NCBI GenBank assembly: GCA_019309115.1
Contig: JAFDGW010000003.1
Span: 29,991-93,990, forward strand
Source of the DNA: Deltaproteobacteria bacterium
GTDB taxonomy: Bacteria; Desulfobacterota; Syntrophobacteria; Syntrophobacterales; Thermodesulforhabdaceae
Reading direction: 5' to 3'
Length of the DNA stretch: 64,000 nt
The notes beneath the pieces were generated by a model that saw only the letters and a list, made by a program, of their open reading frames with translations, made no database searches and was not told where the DNA came from. Of the stretch, positions 38,142-46,473 are shown piece after piece (positions within the stretch are counted from its first letter, which is position 1; each line of letters opens with the position of its first letter). Both the position numbers and the translations under genes were made by a program.

Positions 38142-40724
38142 ATGGTTTTCCAGGAGAAAATCGTAACATCCCTGAAAAATCAGCGCGAGAAGTGGATTAA
38201 TGATTTCAGCGAAGACGGCTTCATCGGGCATACGCATTTTCTCGAGATTTCGCTTATATCACTCTACAACCGTCTGATGAACCTGCTGAATGTGGACGCC
38301 GAACAATTCCGTGCCAACGGAGTGGTTCTTGCCCTTGGGGACTTTGGCAGGGGGTTTATTGGTCCCTACCAGCGCGTGCCTATACTTTTTCTTAAAACCG
38401 ATACCTGCAAGCTCCAGGATGACTGGCTGCGGGAAATTATAAATCCGCTGGAAGAAGCGGGGTGGAAGATAGACTATGAAGTGCTGACCGATACAGAGGT
38501 TATCAAACGTGTTGATAGAGACTGTCAATTTTTGCAGGAAGTTGCTTCGGCACGGTACCTTTCGGGCAATCGATCCCTCCTCGACAAGCTAGAACTCAAG
38601 CTATATGAATGGTTCGAAGCCAATCGTGAGTTCTATATTCAAAATTTCAGAGCCAAGTGGTCCGACCCAAGCCGATTTCAACTCGGCCCTGAGCCGTGGC
38701 TTGAACCCGATATAATCGATTTCCCAGGCGGCTTGGGAGATCTTCGAAACCTCAGAGCGGCCCTTGCCGTTTTGGGCTGTACCACGCTTGATGATGCCAT
38801 AACCTCTGGGTTGCTTTTCAGGGAAGACGCGGACGAATTAAGAAAAATTGAAAAATTCTACCTGAGAATCATGAATGTTCTGTTTGCTCGCAACTCTCAT
38901 TCATGCAAACTCGAATATGGGCTGCAGGAGGAAGTAGCAAAACTATTCGGTTATGCACCACGAATGGGTTTTAGCGAGGTTGAAAACTTCATGCGGGATC
39001 TTTACGTGTCCTTTCAAGCCGTCCGCAGGGCGCTTACTATTTTCTGGGGGCTTGTGCGTTCAGAAAAAGAAAGATCATTGGACGAAAGAGAACTGGAAAA
39101 GGGAATCCTTCTGGCATCGGGCGAGCTGCGTGTGAATTTTGATGAATACAACCTCCTCGACCCGGCTTCTTTCGTGAAGATATTCCGCATAGCTGCTGAT
39201 CATAAGGCTACGGTCAGTGCTGAAACGCTTCGCCATCTCAGAGCCTGTAGAAATGTGCTGGAGACTTCGGCTGGCGATCGGGCTGTGTTGATCGAGTTTA
39301 TGGCTATGATGGAAAGTGATTCCAACGATGTGAGAACCCTGAGATTGTTCCATGATATGGAGCTCCTGTCCTCCATTATCCCGGAATGGAAAGGCATAGT
39401 CGGTCTTGTGCAGCACGATCTTTTTCATGCTTATCCTTTTGACGAACATGCGTTGAGGACGGTAGCCGAGGTGAAAAAGGTGCTGAACGGCCATTATGAT
39501 TCAGAGGAAAGAGAACTTACCGTCGTTGCCAGTAGAATCAGCTATCCTGGATTGCTTTATCTTGCTGCTCTTCTTCACGACATCGGGAAAAGCGGGGGAA
39601 GCGGCCACGCCATAAAGGGCGGCGAAATGATTCCAACCATATCGCAACGCCTTGGTTTGCTTCCGGTGGAAAGCGACTTTATCCAGTTTCTGGTGGCAAA
39701 CCATACCCTTCTCATGGATAGTGCATCCATGAGAGATGTCGGCGATGAGGAGATGCTAGCCAATTGTGCACTCAGCGTAGGAGATCTGGTAAAATTGGAT
39801 CATCTCCTGGTCATGACCTTTGCAGATCTTAAAGCCACCGGACCAAGGGCGTTTCAGAAATGGGAGCAGAGCCCGATTATTTTCCTTCATGAAAGGCTTT
39901 CCCGTATACTCGAAAAAGGTGAGCCCAGCCCGGCACTTATTGCTGAACGGCTGGAACAGATGAAAATGGTCGTGCAGCAGAGAGTATCTGATTTGATGGA
40001 TGAATCGGAAGTGGCATCTCAGCTTGCTGAAGTGGATCCAAGGTACCTTCTTTCTATGGAGCCGGCCGAAATAGCGCAACATTTGCGCATGGAATGGGAC
40101 CTCTTTCACGGAGATGAACCGGTAGTGTGGGAGGTTCGCAGGCAGGAGCGAGGCTGGGTGGTGACGATAGTAAGCGAAATGCTTCCATGGCTCCTTTTCA
40201 AAGCCGCTGGCCTCATGACTCTGCACGACATTGACATAGTAGCGGCACAGATTTTTCTGAAAAAAAACAACGTGGTAGTGTTGATTTTTAACTGCATGTC
40301 TCGAAACCTCGGTAAAGAACCTGATTGGAACGAGGTTAGAGAAGAACTTATCAAGCTGCTGGAACATAAGTTTGCTCTGGATTATCGTCTATCGAAGCAT
40401 TTTCGCGAAGCGCGCCAGGTCGGCCCTGTTGAGCGGAATGGCCGCGAAAGTCGAATCGTTGTGGATAACGATTCCTCTGAGGCTTTTACAATTCTGGAGG
40501 TTTACACATACGATAGACCCGGGCTTCTCTACACAATAACCAAAACCCTGGCCGACTTTGGTATCAGGGTATATGTCGCAAAGATTTCAACAAGAGGTGA
40601 TCAGGTAGCCGATGTTTTTTACGTAAGAGACCACCTTGGAAGAAAGCTTACAGATTCTGAATTGATCGAAGAGCTGAAAAATGCCGTTAAATATTGGCTG
40701 GACGAATGTGAGTATTGGCATTAG
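38142..40724 (+). CDS. glnD: GlnD-like protein with inactivated nucleotidyltransferase site, HD and ACT domains
   Basis: 860 residues with GlnD order: nucleotidyltransferase (about 40-200), UR/UTase helical region, HD domain (about 425-560) and two ACT domains (about 668-720 and 781-850). The nucleotidyltransferase loop is GDFGRGFIGPYQRVPILFL (about 66-84), where active GlnD has GGYGRG followed by SDIDLL; both catalytic aspartates are replaced (R78, P80). The HD domain looks intact: HDLFHAYPFDEHALR and ALLHDIGKSGGSGHAIKGG. ACT2 reads FTILEVYTYDRPGLLYTITK. It could remove UMP from PII or sense glutamine, but uridylylation seems unlikely. AAGGAG precedes the ATG. Confidence 0.88.
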   Translation: MVFQEKIVTSLKNQREKWINDFSEDGFIGHTHFLEISLISLYNRLMNLLNVDAEQFRANGVVLALGDFGRGFIGPYQRVPILFLKTDTCKLQDDWLREIINPLEEAGWKIDYEVLTDTEVIKRVDRDCQFLQEVASARYLSGNRSLLDKLELKLYEWFEANREFYIQNFRAKWSDPSRFQLGPEPWLEPDIIDFPGGLGDLRNLRAALAVLGCTTLDDAITSGLLFREDADELRKIEKFYLRIMNVLFARNSHSCKLEYGLQEEVAKLFGYAPRMGFSEVENFMRDLYVSFQAVRRALTIFWGLVRSEKERSLDERELEKGILLASGELRVNFDEYNLLDPASFVKIFRIAADHKATVSAETLRHLRACRNVLETSAGDRAVLIEFMAMMESDSNDVRTLRLFHDMELLSSIIPEWKGIVGLVQHDLFHAYPFDEHALRTVAEVKKVLNGHYDSEERELTVVASRISYPGLLYLAALLHDIGKSGGSGHAIKGGEMIPTISQRLGLLPVESDFIQFLVANHTLLMDSASMRDVGDEEMLANCALSVGDLVKLDHLLVMTFADLKATGPRAFQKWEQSPIIFLHERLSRILEKGEPSPALIAERLEQMKMVVQQRVSDLMDESEVASQLAEVDPRYLLSMEPAEIAQHLRMEWDLFHGDEPVVWEVRRQERGWVVTIVSEMLPWLLFKAAGLMTLHDIDIVAAQIFLKKNNVVVLIFNCMSRNLGKEPDWNEVREELIKLLEHKFALDYRLSKHFREARQVGPVERNGRESRIVVDNDSSEAFTILEVYTYDRPGLLYTITKTLADFGIRVYVAKISTRGDQVADVFYVRDHLGRKLTDSELIEELKNAVKYWLDECEYWH

Positions 40725-40753
40725 GCAGAGGTGTTTTGCGAGGAGGGGTTTGT

Positions 40754-41536
40754 ATGAGTGAAGATGTTGTATTGCTGGAAAGGATCGATGGGGTTGCCAG
40801 AATAGTTTTAAACAGGCCGGAGCAGCGTAACGCGCTGTCAATTGATGTGATGGAACGTATAATAAGTTATCTTGCAGAATTGGAGAAAGATGACAATGTT
40901 AAGACGATCATTGTAAAGGGAAACGGCCCCGTATTTTGTGCAGGTCATGATTTGAAGGAGATGATGCGAGAAGATGCCGATATTCACGATTATAGGAAGG
41001 TATTTCGCGTTTGTTCGGACATGATGCAGATGTTGCACCGTGTGCCACAACCTGTAATTGCTCAGGTACACGGTGTAGCAACGGCCGCTGGCTGTCAGCT
41101 TGTTGCTGCTTGCGATTTGGCCATCGCCGAAAAGGGAGCCAGGTTTGCTACCCCCGGGGTGAAAATCGGCCTTTTCTGCACTACCCCTATGGTGCCGCTG
41201 GTAAGGGCTATCGGCAGAAGGCGGGCCTTTGAAATGCTGATAACCGGCAGGTTTGTTTCTGCTCAGGAAGCTTATGAGTGGGGTCTGGTTAACAGCGTGG
41301 TTGAGCCGGAAGAATTGGAATCAAAGACCCTGGCTTTTGCAAAAGAAATTGCTCAGTACAGCAGGTTTACCCTTGGACTTGGCAAAAAAGCGTTTTACGA
41401 CCAGATTGACCTCCCTGAATCGGCCGCTTACGGTTACGCTCAAGAGATAATAGCCATGAACTGTACCTGCTACGATGCCCATGAGGGGATAACGGCTTTC
41501 CTTGAAAAGAGAACTCCACGGTGGAAAAATCGATAG
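40754..41536 (+). CDS. Enoyl-CoA hydratase/isomerase family protein (ECHDC3-like)
   Basis: 260 residues from ATG 40754, which has a perfect AGGAGGGG upstream. Crotonase fold with oxyanion-hole motifs: ARIVLNRPEQRNALSIDVME, GNGPVFCAGHDLKEMM, QVHGVATAAGCQLVAACDLA and FATPGVKIGLFCTTPMVPLV. The usual catalytic glutamates are not obvious at the classic positions (AAGCQ, GLFCTTP), as in the ECHDC3 subgroup, so hydratase activity is uncertain. It follows glnD by 29 bp. No other fatty-acid or acyl-CoA genes are nearby. Confidence 0.88.
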   Translation: MSEDVVLLERIDGVARIVLNRPEQRNALSIDVMERIISYLAELEKDDNVKTIIVKGNGPVFCAGHDLKEMMREDADIHDYRKVFRVCSDMMQMLHRVPQPVIAQVHGVATAAGCQLVAACDLAIAEKGARFATPGVKIGLFCTTPMVPLVRAIGRRRAFEMLITGRFVSAQEAYEWGLVNSVVEPEELESKTLAFAKEIAQYSRFTLGLGKKAFYDQIDLPESAAYGYAQEIIAMNCTCYDAHEGITAFLEKRTPRWKNR

Positions 41537-41669
41537 TGTCGGGTTAAAGCGTGTTGGCTTTACTGGGACGGTACACCTTCAGAGTCTTTTGATCCTGAAC
41601 CTATGGAAAAGCGGTTCGTTTGCGCACGAAATGGAGGGCTTGTTTTTTTTGAATAATTTCGCTGGATCA

Positions 41670-41699
41670 TTGACGGACTAACTGTTTCTTTTTTATATT
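41670..41699 (+). promoter_or_regulatory. Predicted promoter of the chemoreceptor gene
   Basis: TTGACG (41670-41675), a 17-18 bp spacer and TTATAT/TATATT (41693-41699), about 70 bp before the preferred ATG of the receptor. The match is good. It directly abuts the palindrome at 41698-41713. Confidence 0.5.
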
Positions 41700-41713
41700 C
41701 TAAAATTTTAGAA
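41698..41713. promoter_or_regulatory. Perfect 16-bp palindrome at the expected transcription start
   Basis: TTCTAAAATTTTAGAA is fully self-complementary and begins at the last base pairs of the predicted -10. A dimeric repressor bound here would block initiation. Such AT-rich palindromes also arise by chance, so this is only a candidate operator. Confidence 0.35.
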
Positions 41714-41770
41714 GGCATTTCAGTCCGGTTTTTGTGCATTTTAAAAGAGTGCAGAAAGGAGGGTACGTCG

Positions 41771-44248
41771 ATGACTTTGGGCAGGAAAGTAACTGGAGGT
41801 TTTGCTGTTGTTTTAGTTTTACTCGCTTTGTTGGGTGTAATGTCTTACATCGGGGTTAGTAAAATTCAACAGGTTTCACAGGCTGCAATCGAGGATATCG
41901 AGTTATCAAAGAAGCTTGCTGCGGTCAAAGCGGATCATTCGAAATGGATAAACGATGTAGCGATGTATGTTGCCAATCCTGCAGGAAAGCAGTTGAAGGT
42001 TGAGTTTGATCACAGGGCTTGCAGTTTTGGAAAATTTTTTTACGGGAAGGAAAGGCAGAAATTGGAAAAACGCTTTCCCAGGGCGGCAAGCATCCTCCGA
42101 GAGGTCGAAGAACCTCACATGAAACTGCATGCAGCAGGAAAAAAAATTGCTTCTGTCAGAATTGTGGAGCATCTAGGCTTGAGAACCTTTCTTTTGACCG
42201 AATTGCTTAGAGAACATCAAAACTATGTTTCCAGAGTTACCTTTGAGACGGGAGCGGAAATTGCCGGGCTGAGTTCAAAACAGGTTCTTCTTCGAAGTGT
42301 TGTACAGGCAGCGATTTCAATGATTGACGCCGTTGCCAAGGATGAGAGCCTTGGGCCCGTTGAATACAGGCAGGAGATCGCAAAGAAACTGGTCCAGAAC
42401 CTGAGGTATGGTCCGACCGGCAAGGATTATATCTGGATCAACGATACTCATCCGAGAATGGTTATGCATCCGTATAAACCGGCATTGAATGGCAAGGATT
42501 TAAGCAATTTTGCTGATGAGAAGGGTAAAAAGCTTTTTGTAGAATTTGCGAAGGTATGCAAAGCCAAAGGGTCTGGTTTTGTCATGTACTATTGGCCCAA
42601 GTACGGTGCTGCCGAACCGGTTCCAAAGATTTCTTATGTGCAGTTGTATAAACCCTGGGGTTGGATTCTTGGCACCGGTATGTATCTGAACGAGAAAGAC
42701 AAAGTTCTCATGCAGAGAGCTGCCGACTTCGCAGCAGGTAAGCCTTTCGTTTTATCGGCTAAGCTAAAACCTTTTGATTCCTTTGATTTGACGTTGCTGC
42801 AAAAGGCGGCAGAAGACATTCCGGAAATAAAGACTTATCTGCCAAGGATGGCTGACATAAATGCGAAGATGAGGGAATCAGGTGAGGCCATTGAAAAGTA
42901 CTTAACGGAGCTGGATATTGACGCTGCTCAGCAGGAGCTAAGTCAGACTCTTCCGCAGCTGCTAAAAGAGATGGAAGAAATGGTTCTTCACATTGTCAAG
43001 GCTGAGGCGAAATTACGCGAAAACCAAAAGTTGGTGGAAAATATTTACAATAATGAGGTGCTTCCGAACTATAAGCTCGTTGTGTCCGCTTTAGACGAGT
43101 TGATAAAGGGTGTAGAGCAGACCAGAAGTGGAGCTTCCTCGGAAGAAGAGTTGATTAAGGTTGTAACCAGAAATAAAGTTCTCATCATGACCATATCGAT
43201 TGTTGCAATTGTGCTGGGTATCTTGCTGTCCCTTATCCTTGTCCGAAGCGTTACTAAGGAATTGACAGGTATAGCGGCCGAAATGGGTGAGGCTTCGGAG
43301 CAAGTGGCGACGGCGGCTGAGGAACTTTCATCGACCAGTCAGCAACTTGCCGAAGGAGCATCAAATCAGGCTGCTTCACTGGAGGAGTCGGCATCGGGCT
43401 TGGAAGAGCTTGCTTCTATGGCACAGCAAAATTCGCAGAACGCTTCAGAAGCCAATCGTTTGGTAACGGAAACAGCAGATGCTGTAGCTCAGGCTAATGA
43501 TGCCATGCAGAAGCTTATTACATCCATTGAAGCCATAGATAAAGCCAGCGAGGAAACTGAAAAAATTATCAAGACAATCGATGAGATAGCTTTCCAGACC
43601 AATCTGCTTGCTTTGAATGCCGCGGTTGAAGCTGCGAGGGCAGGTGAAGCAGGGGCTGGTTTTGCCGTGGTAGCCGATGAGGTTAGGGCGCTGGCCATGA
43701 GATCTGCTGAAGCGGCGAAGAATACGGCCGAACTCATAGAAAATACACGTAAACAGGTGAAAAACGGGGCAGAGTATGTAACCGTTACAGACGAGACTTT
43801 TAAGAGCGTTACCGAACTGACTCGCAAGGTGTCTGAGTTGATAAACGAGATTGCCGCGGCTTCCAACGAACAGGCCGACGGAGTCGGTCAGATTAACAAG
43901 GCCATTGCGGAAATGGACAAGGTCGTTCAGCAAACAGCAGCTAACGCCGAGGAATCGGCTTCTGCGTCCGAAGAGCTAAACGCTCAGACTCAGCAGCTAA
44001 GAGCTAATGTAATGCGCCTGCTCATGCTTGTTGGCGGAGAAGCTTTGAAAACTGAGCAAAGAGCAGAAGCTCGCAAGAGAAGAGCCGGGAAAACAACAGC
44101 AAGAACACCAAAGGCTGCAGTTCCGGTTGCGTCGCGGAAAGAACAACCGGCTGAAAAGCCACCGGCCAAAGGAGAAAAGGAAAAGAAAGAGCAGGAAGTG
44201 AAGCCCGAAGAGGTTATTCCTCTCGAAGAAGATTTTGAAGATTTTTAG
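41771..44248 (+). CDS. Methyl-accepting chemotaxis protein with periplasmic CZB-like and sCache domains
   Basis: 825 residues from ATG 41771 (AAGGAGGG upstream). TM1 about residues 10-30; then a CZB-like zinc-binding segment ([39 protein letters not shown]) on the outer side of the membrane; a single Cache-type domain ([36 protein letters not shown]); a helical stretch; TM2 (about 470-492, [20 protein letters not shown]); and the cytoplasmic signalling coiled coil with hairpin tip [20 protein letters not shown]. No clear HAMP after TM2. The tail is Lys/Glu-rich and ends EEDFEDF. The Cache domain suggests small-molecule sensing; zinc or oxidant sensing through CZB is inferred. The next gene encodes a CheW fusion. 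Confidence 0.9.
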   Translation: MTLGRKVTGGFAVVLVLLALLGVMSYIGVSKIQQVSQAAIEDIELSKKLAAVKADHSKWINDVAMYVANPAGKQLKVEFDHRACSFGKFFYGKERQKLEKRFPRAASILREVEEPHMKLHAAGKKIASVRIVEHLGLRTFLLTELLREHQNYVSRVTFETGAEIAGLSSKQVLLRSVVQAAISMIDAVAKDESLGPVEYRQEIAKKLVQNLRYGPTGKDYIWINDTHPRMVMHPYKPALNGKDLSNFADEKGKKLFVEFAKVCKAKGSGFVMYYWPKYGAAEPVPKISYVQLYKPWGWILGTGMYLNEKDKVLMQRAADFAAGKPFVLSAKLKPFDSFDLTLLQKAAEDIPEIKTYLPRMADINAKMRESGEAIEKYLTELDIDAAQQELSQTLPQLLKEMEEMVLHIVKAEAKLRENQKLVENIYNNEVLPNYKLVVSALDELIKGVEQTRSGASSEEELIKVVTRNKVLIMTISIVAIVLGILLSLILVRSVTKELTGIAAEMGEASEQVATAAEELSSTSQQLAEGASNQAASLEESASGLEELASMAQQNSQNASEANRLVTETADAVAQANDAMQKLITSIEAIDKASEETEKIIKTIDEIAFQTNLLALNAAVEAARAGEAGAGFAVVADEVRALAMRSAEAAKNTAELIENTRKQVKNGAEYVTVTDETFKSVTELTRKVSELINEIAAASNEQADGVGQINKAIAEMDKVVQQTAANAEESASASEELNAQTQQLRANVMRLLMLVGGEALKTEQRAEARKRRAGKTTARTPKAAVPVASRKEQPAEKPPAKGEKEKKEQEVKPEEVIPLEEDFEDF

Positions 44249-44284
44249 TGGAGCTGTTTGAAAAATCTTTTGACCCATTGCTTG

Positions 44285-44312
44285 GTACGGGCGGCGTATG
44301 CGCCGTCCGTAC
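44285..44312. repeat. Strong inverted repeat between receptor and CheW-fusion genes
   Basis: GTACGGGCGGCG (44285-44296) pairs with CGCCGTCCGTAC (44301-44312) around TATG, with one G-U. A second hairpin, CGGCGCTT (44341-44348) with AAGCGTCG (44353-44360), lies 28 bp further. Neither has an immediate U run, so these may reduce read-through, stabilise mRNA ends or mark a degenerate repeat, rather than act as a classical terminator. Confidence 0.5.
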
Positions 44313-44396
44313 AAATGCTTTGTGGTTTTTGTTGTTTGCACGGCGCTTGTCGAAGCGTCGGGCTTTTAAGGGCATAGAATAGAGGAGAATATTCGC

Positions 44397-46352
44397 ATGA
44401 AGGACAAGAGCAGTCTCAAGATTCTTCTGGCCGAGGATTCAAAAATTACCCGGCGAATGGAAGTTAAGGTGCTCAATGAGCTGGGTTACAAGAATATTAT
44501 AGAGGCCGACGATGGGGAGCACGCAATAGACATCCTAAAAAAGGATCCAGATGTTGATCTTGTTATTAGCGATTGGAACATGCCCAACATGGGGGGAATT
44601 GATTTCCTCAGGTGGATTCGTTCTAGTGAGCGGTTTAAAGACCTTCCTTTTATTCTTGCTACCGGTCGTGCTCAGAAGAAAGAAGTGGCAATTGCTACGG
44701 AAGAAGGGGCCAGTAATATTATTTCGAAGCCCTTCGCTCCCGTTGAACTCAAAAAGGTTATCGAGGAAACCCTCGCAGGCAAAACTCTTCAGGAGAAGTC
44801 CAAAAGGGGAATACAGGAGCGACAGGCAGAGAAAGACGAACATGGCCGTCTGGTGCTTAATATGGCCCACATTCAGATTACCGATCACCTCACCCTTGGT
44901 GTAGTCAAACATCTTATTGAGACGGAAAAGGTCAAGCCAAGACACTTCACCTTGAAGACCCACTGCATGACTAGCTGGAATCCTGTACAGGAAGCCCTGG
45001 AAAACGGCACAGTTGATGGCGCCTTTATACTTGCTCCAATTGCGATGGATCTCTTTGCTTACGACGTGCCGGTTAAGATGGTGTTACTGGCCCACAAAAA
45101 CGGGAGTATCTGCGTCCGCAAAAAGGAGAATATTTCTCAACTGGTGGATTTTTTCAAATCCAGGACCTTTTGTATTCCCCATGAGCTATCCATACATCAC
45201 ATGTTGTCTCACATGTTTCTGACGGAAATGGGATTGAAGCCGGCTATTGCAGGGGCAACGGAAGGGGATTTTTATTATGAGGTCGTTCCGCCTGTAAAGA
45301 TGCCGGAGTTTCTCAAAATGAATCCCGATGCCAGCGGCTTTCTGGTGGCGGAACCAATAGGCACCAAGGCCATTGCAGAGGGAGTAGCGGAACTCTTATT
45401 TTTGTCAGCGGAGTTGTGGCAAAATCACCCGTGCTGTGTGGTTGCTCTGCGGTCGGAGATTATTGAAAAATATGGGGATGCTGTAGATGAGTTTGTAAGA
45501 TTGCTCGTGCAGGCGGGGGATTTGATATCGAAGCGGACGGAAATGGCAGCGGAGATAGGTGTTGCATTTCTGGACCCCAATAGGGTTCTGGGGCTTAAGG
45601 CACCGATTCTCAAAAATGTTCTGTCCGAGGAGCAGGGCATAAAAACCGATGATCTCCTTCCCGATAAGGAAGCTTTGGACATCATGCAGAAGTACATGCA
45701 TGAACAAATGGAAGTGGGATCAATAATAGATCTTAACGAGTTTGTCATCACCGACTTTGCAGAAAGGGCTTACAAAGAACAGGTTGCTTACTCACCCCGG
45801 ATTTCCCGAACACTTGATGTGCAGAGCCTGATTTTGCGGGTTCAGAGGGACCTTAAAGAGGGGAAAAAGTCTGCCAAGAGCAAACTTGCTCAGGAAGGTA
45901 AGTACCTTATCTTCCAGATGGCAGATCAATTTTACGGGTTTGATATCTTAAACGTAAAGGAAATTATAGGTTTGTTGCCCATTAGAAGTCTCCCGCAGGT
46001 TCCACCTTATGTTAAGGGCGTTATCAATTTGCGAGGCAAAATTATTCCCGTTGTTGACCTCAGATTGAAGCTAGGTTTTGACTCGGTAGAGTACGACAGC
46101 AGGGCATGCATTATTATTCTTGAAGTTCCTTATGAAGGGCGGCTGATTAATATAGGAGTTATTGTGGAAGCAGTGTCGCACGTTGAAAACATAAAGGCTA
46201 CAGACGTAGAGGATACAAAGACAGCGGGAATTGGAAAGGGTCTTGGCTTTATCAGTGCCATTGCTAAGACCAGGGACGGTTTAAAAGTACTCCTCGATGC
46301 CGGGAATCTGTTTCAGGAAGGCGAATTGGAACGGCTGGCCAGGGCGGCTTAG
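44397..46352 (+). CDS. Receiver / substrate-binding-like / CheW fusion protein
   Basis: 651 residues, no signal peptide or membrane helix. Domains: CheY-like receiver (about 1-130; LLAEDSKITRRMEVKVL, phospho-site DLVISDWNMPNMGG at D59, IISKPFAP); a periplasmic-binding-protein-like domain of the NrtA/SsuA/NMT1 type (about 150-440; IQITDHLTLGVVKHLIETEK, EALENGTVDGAFILAPIAMD, GFLVAEPIGTKAIAEG); then a CheW domain (about 500-648; KYLIFQMADQFYGFDILNVK, VPPYVKGVINLRGKIIPVVD). This is CheV-like (CheW + receiver), with a cytosolic ligand-binding module between. It probably couples a receptor, perhaps the one upstream, to CheA. CheA is not in the window. GAGGAGAAT precedes the ATG. Confidence 0.82.
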   Translation: MKDKSSLKILLAEDSKITRRMEVKVLNELGYKNIIEADDGEHAIDILKKDPDVDLVISDWNMPNMGGIDFLRWIRSSERFKDLPFILATGRAQKKEVAIATEEGASNIISKPFAPVELKKVIEETLAGKTLQEKSKRGIQERQAEKDEHGRLVLNMAHIQITDHLTLGVVKHLIETEKVKPRHFTLKTHCMTSWNPVQEALENGTVDGAFILAPIAMDLFAYDVPVKMVLLAHKNGSICVRKKENISQLVDFFKSRTFCIPHELSIHHMLSHMFLTEMGLKPAIAGATEGDFYYEVVPPVKMPEFLKMNPDASGFLVAEPIGTKAIAEGVAELLFLSAELWQNHPCCVVALRSEIIEKYGDAVDEFVRLLVQAGDLISKRTEMAAEIGVAFLDPNRVLGLKAPILKNVLSEEQGIKTDDLLPDKEALDIMQKYMHEQMEVGSIIDLNEFVITDFAERAYKEQVAYSPRISRTLDVQSLILRVQRDLKEGKKSAKSKLAQEGKYLIFQMADQFYGFDILNVKEIIGLLPIRSLPQVPPYVKGVINLRGKIIPVVDLRLKLGFDSVEYDSRACIIILEVPYEGRLINIGVIVEAVSHVENIKATDVEDTKTAGIGKGLGFISAIAKTRDGLKVLLDAGNLFQEGELERLARAA

Positions 46353-46473
46353 CTCCCTGACTGTGTTCGGTCATCCGCAGATTATGCCCATACACCATCT
46401 TTGGGCACTGTATAGACATCGCAGGTTCGCCTTTGTCATGTGGTTTAATGATAAAGCAGGTAGGTAACGGTTC

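Noticed and set aside
43445..43933. 162-codon antisense frame within the chemoreceptor gene
   Set aside because: It lies opposite the low-complexity adaptation region, has no ribosome-binding site and shows no family pattern.
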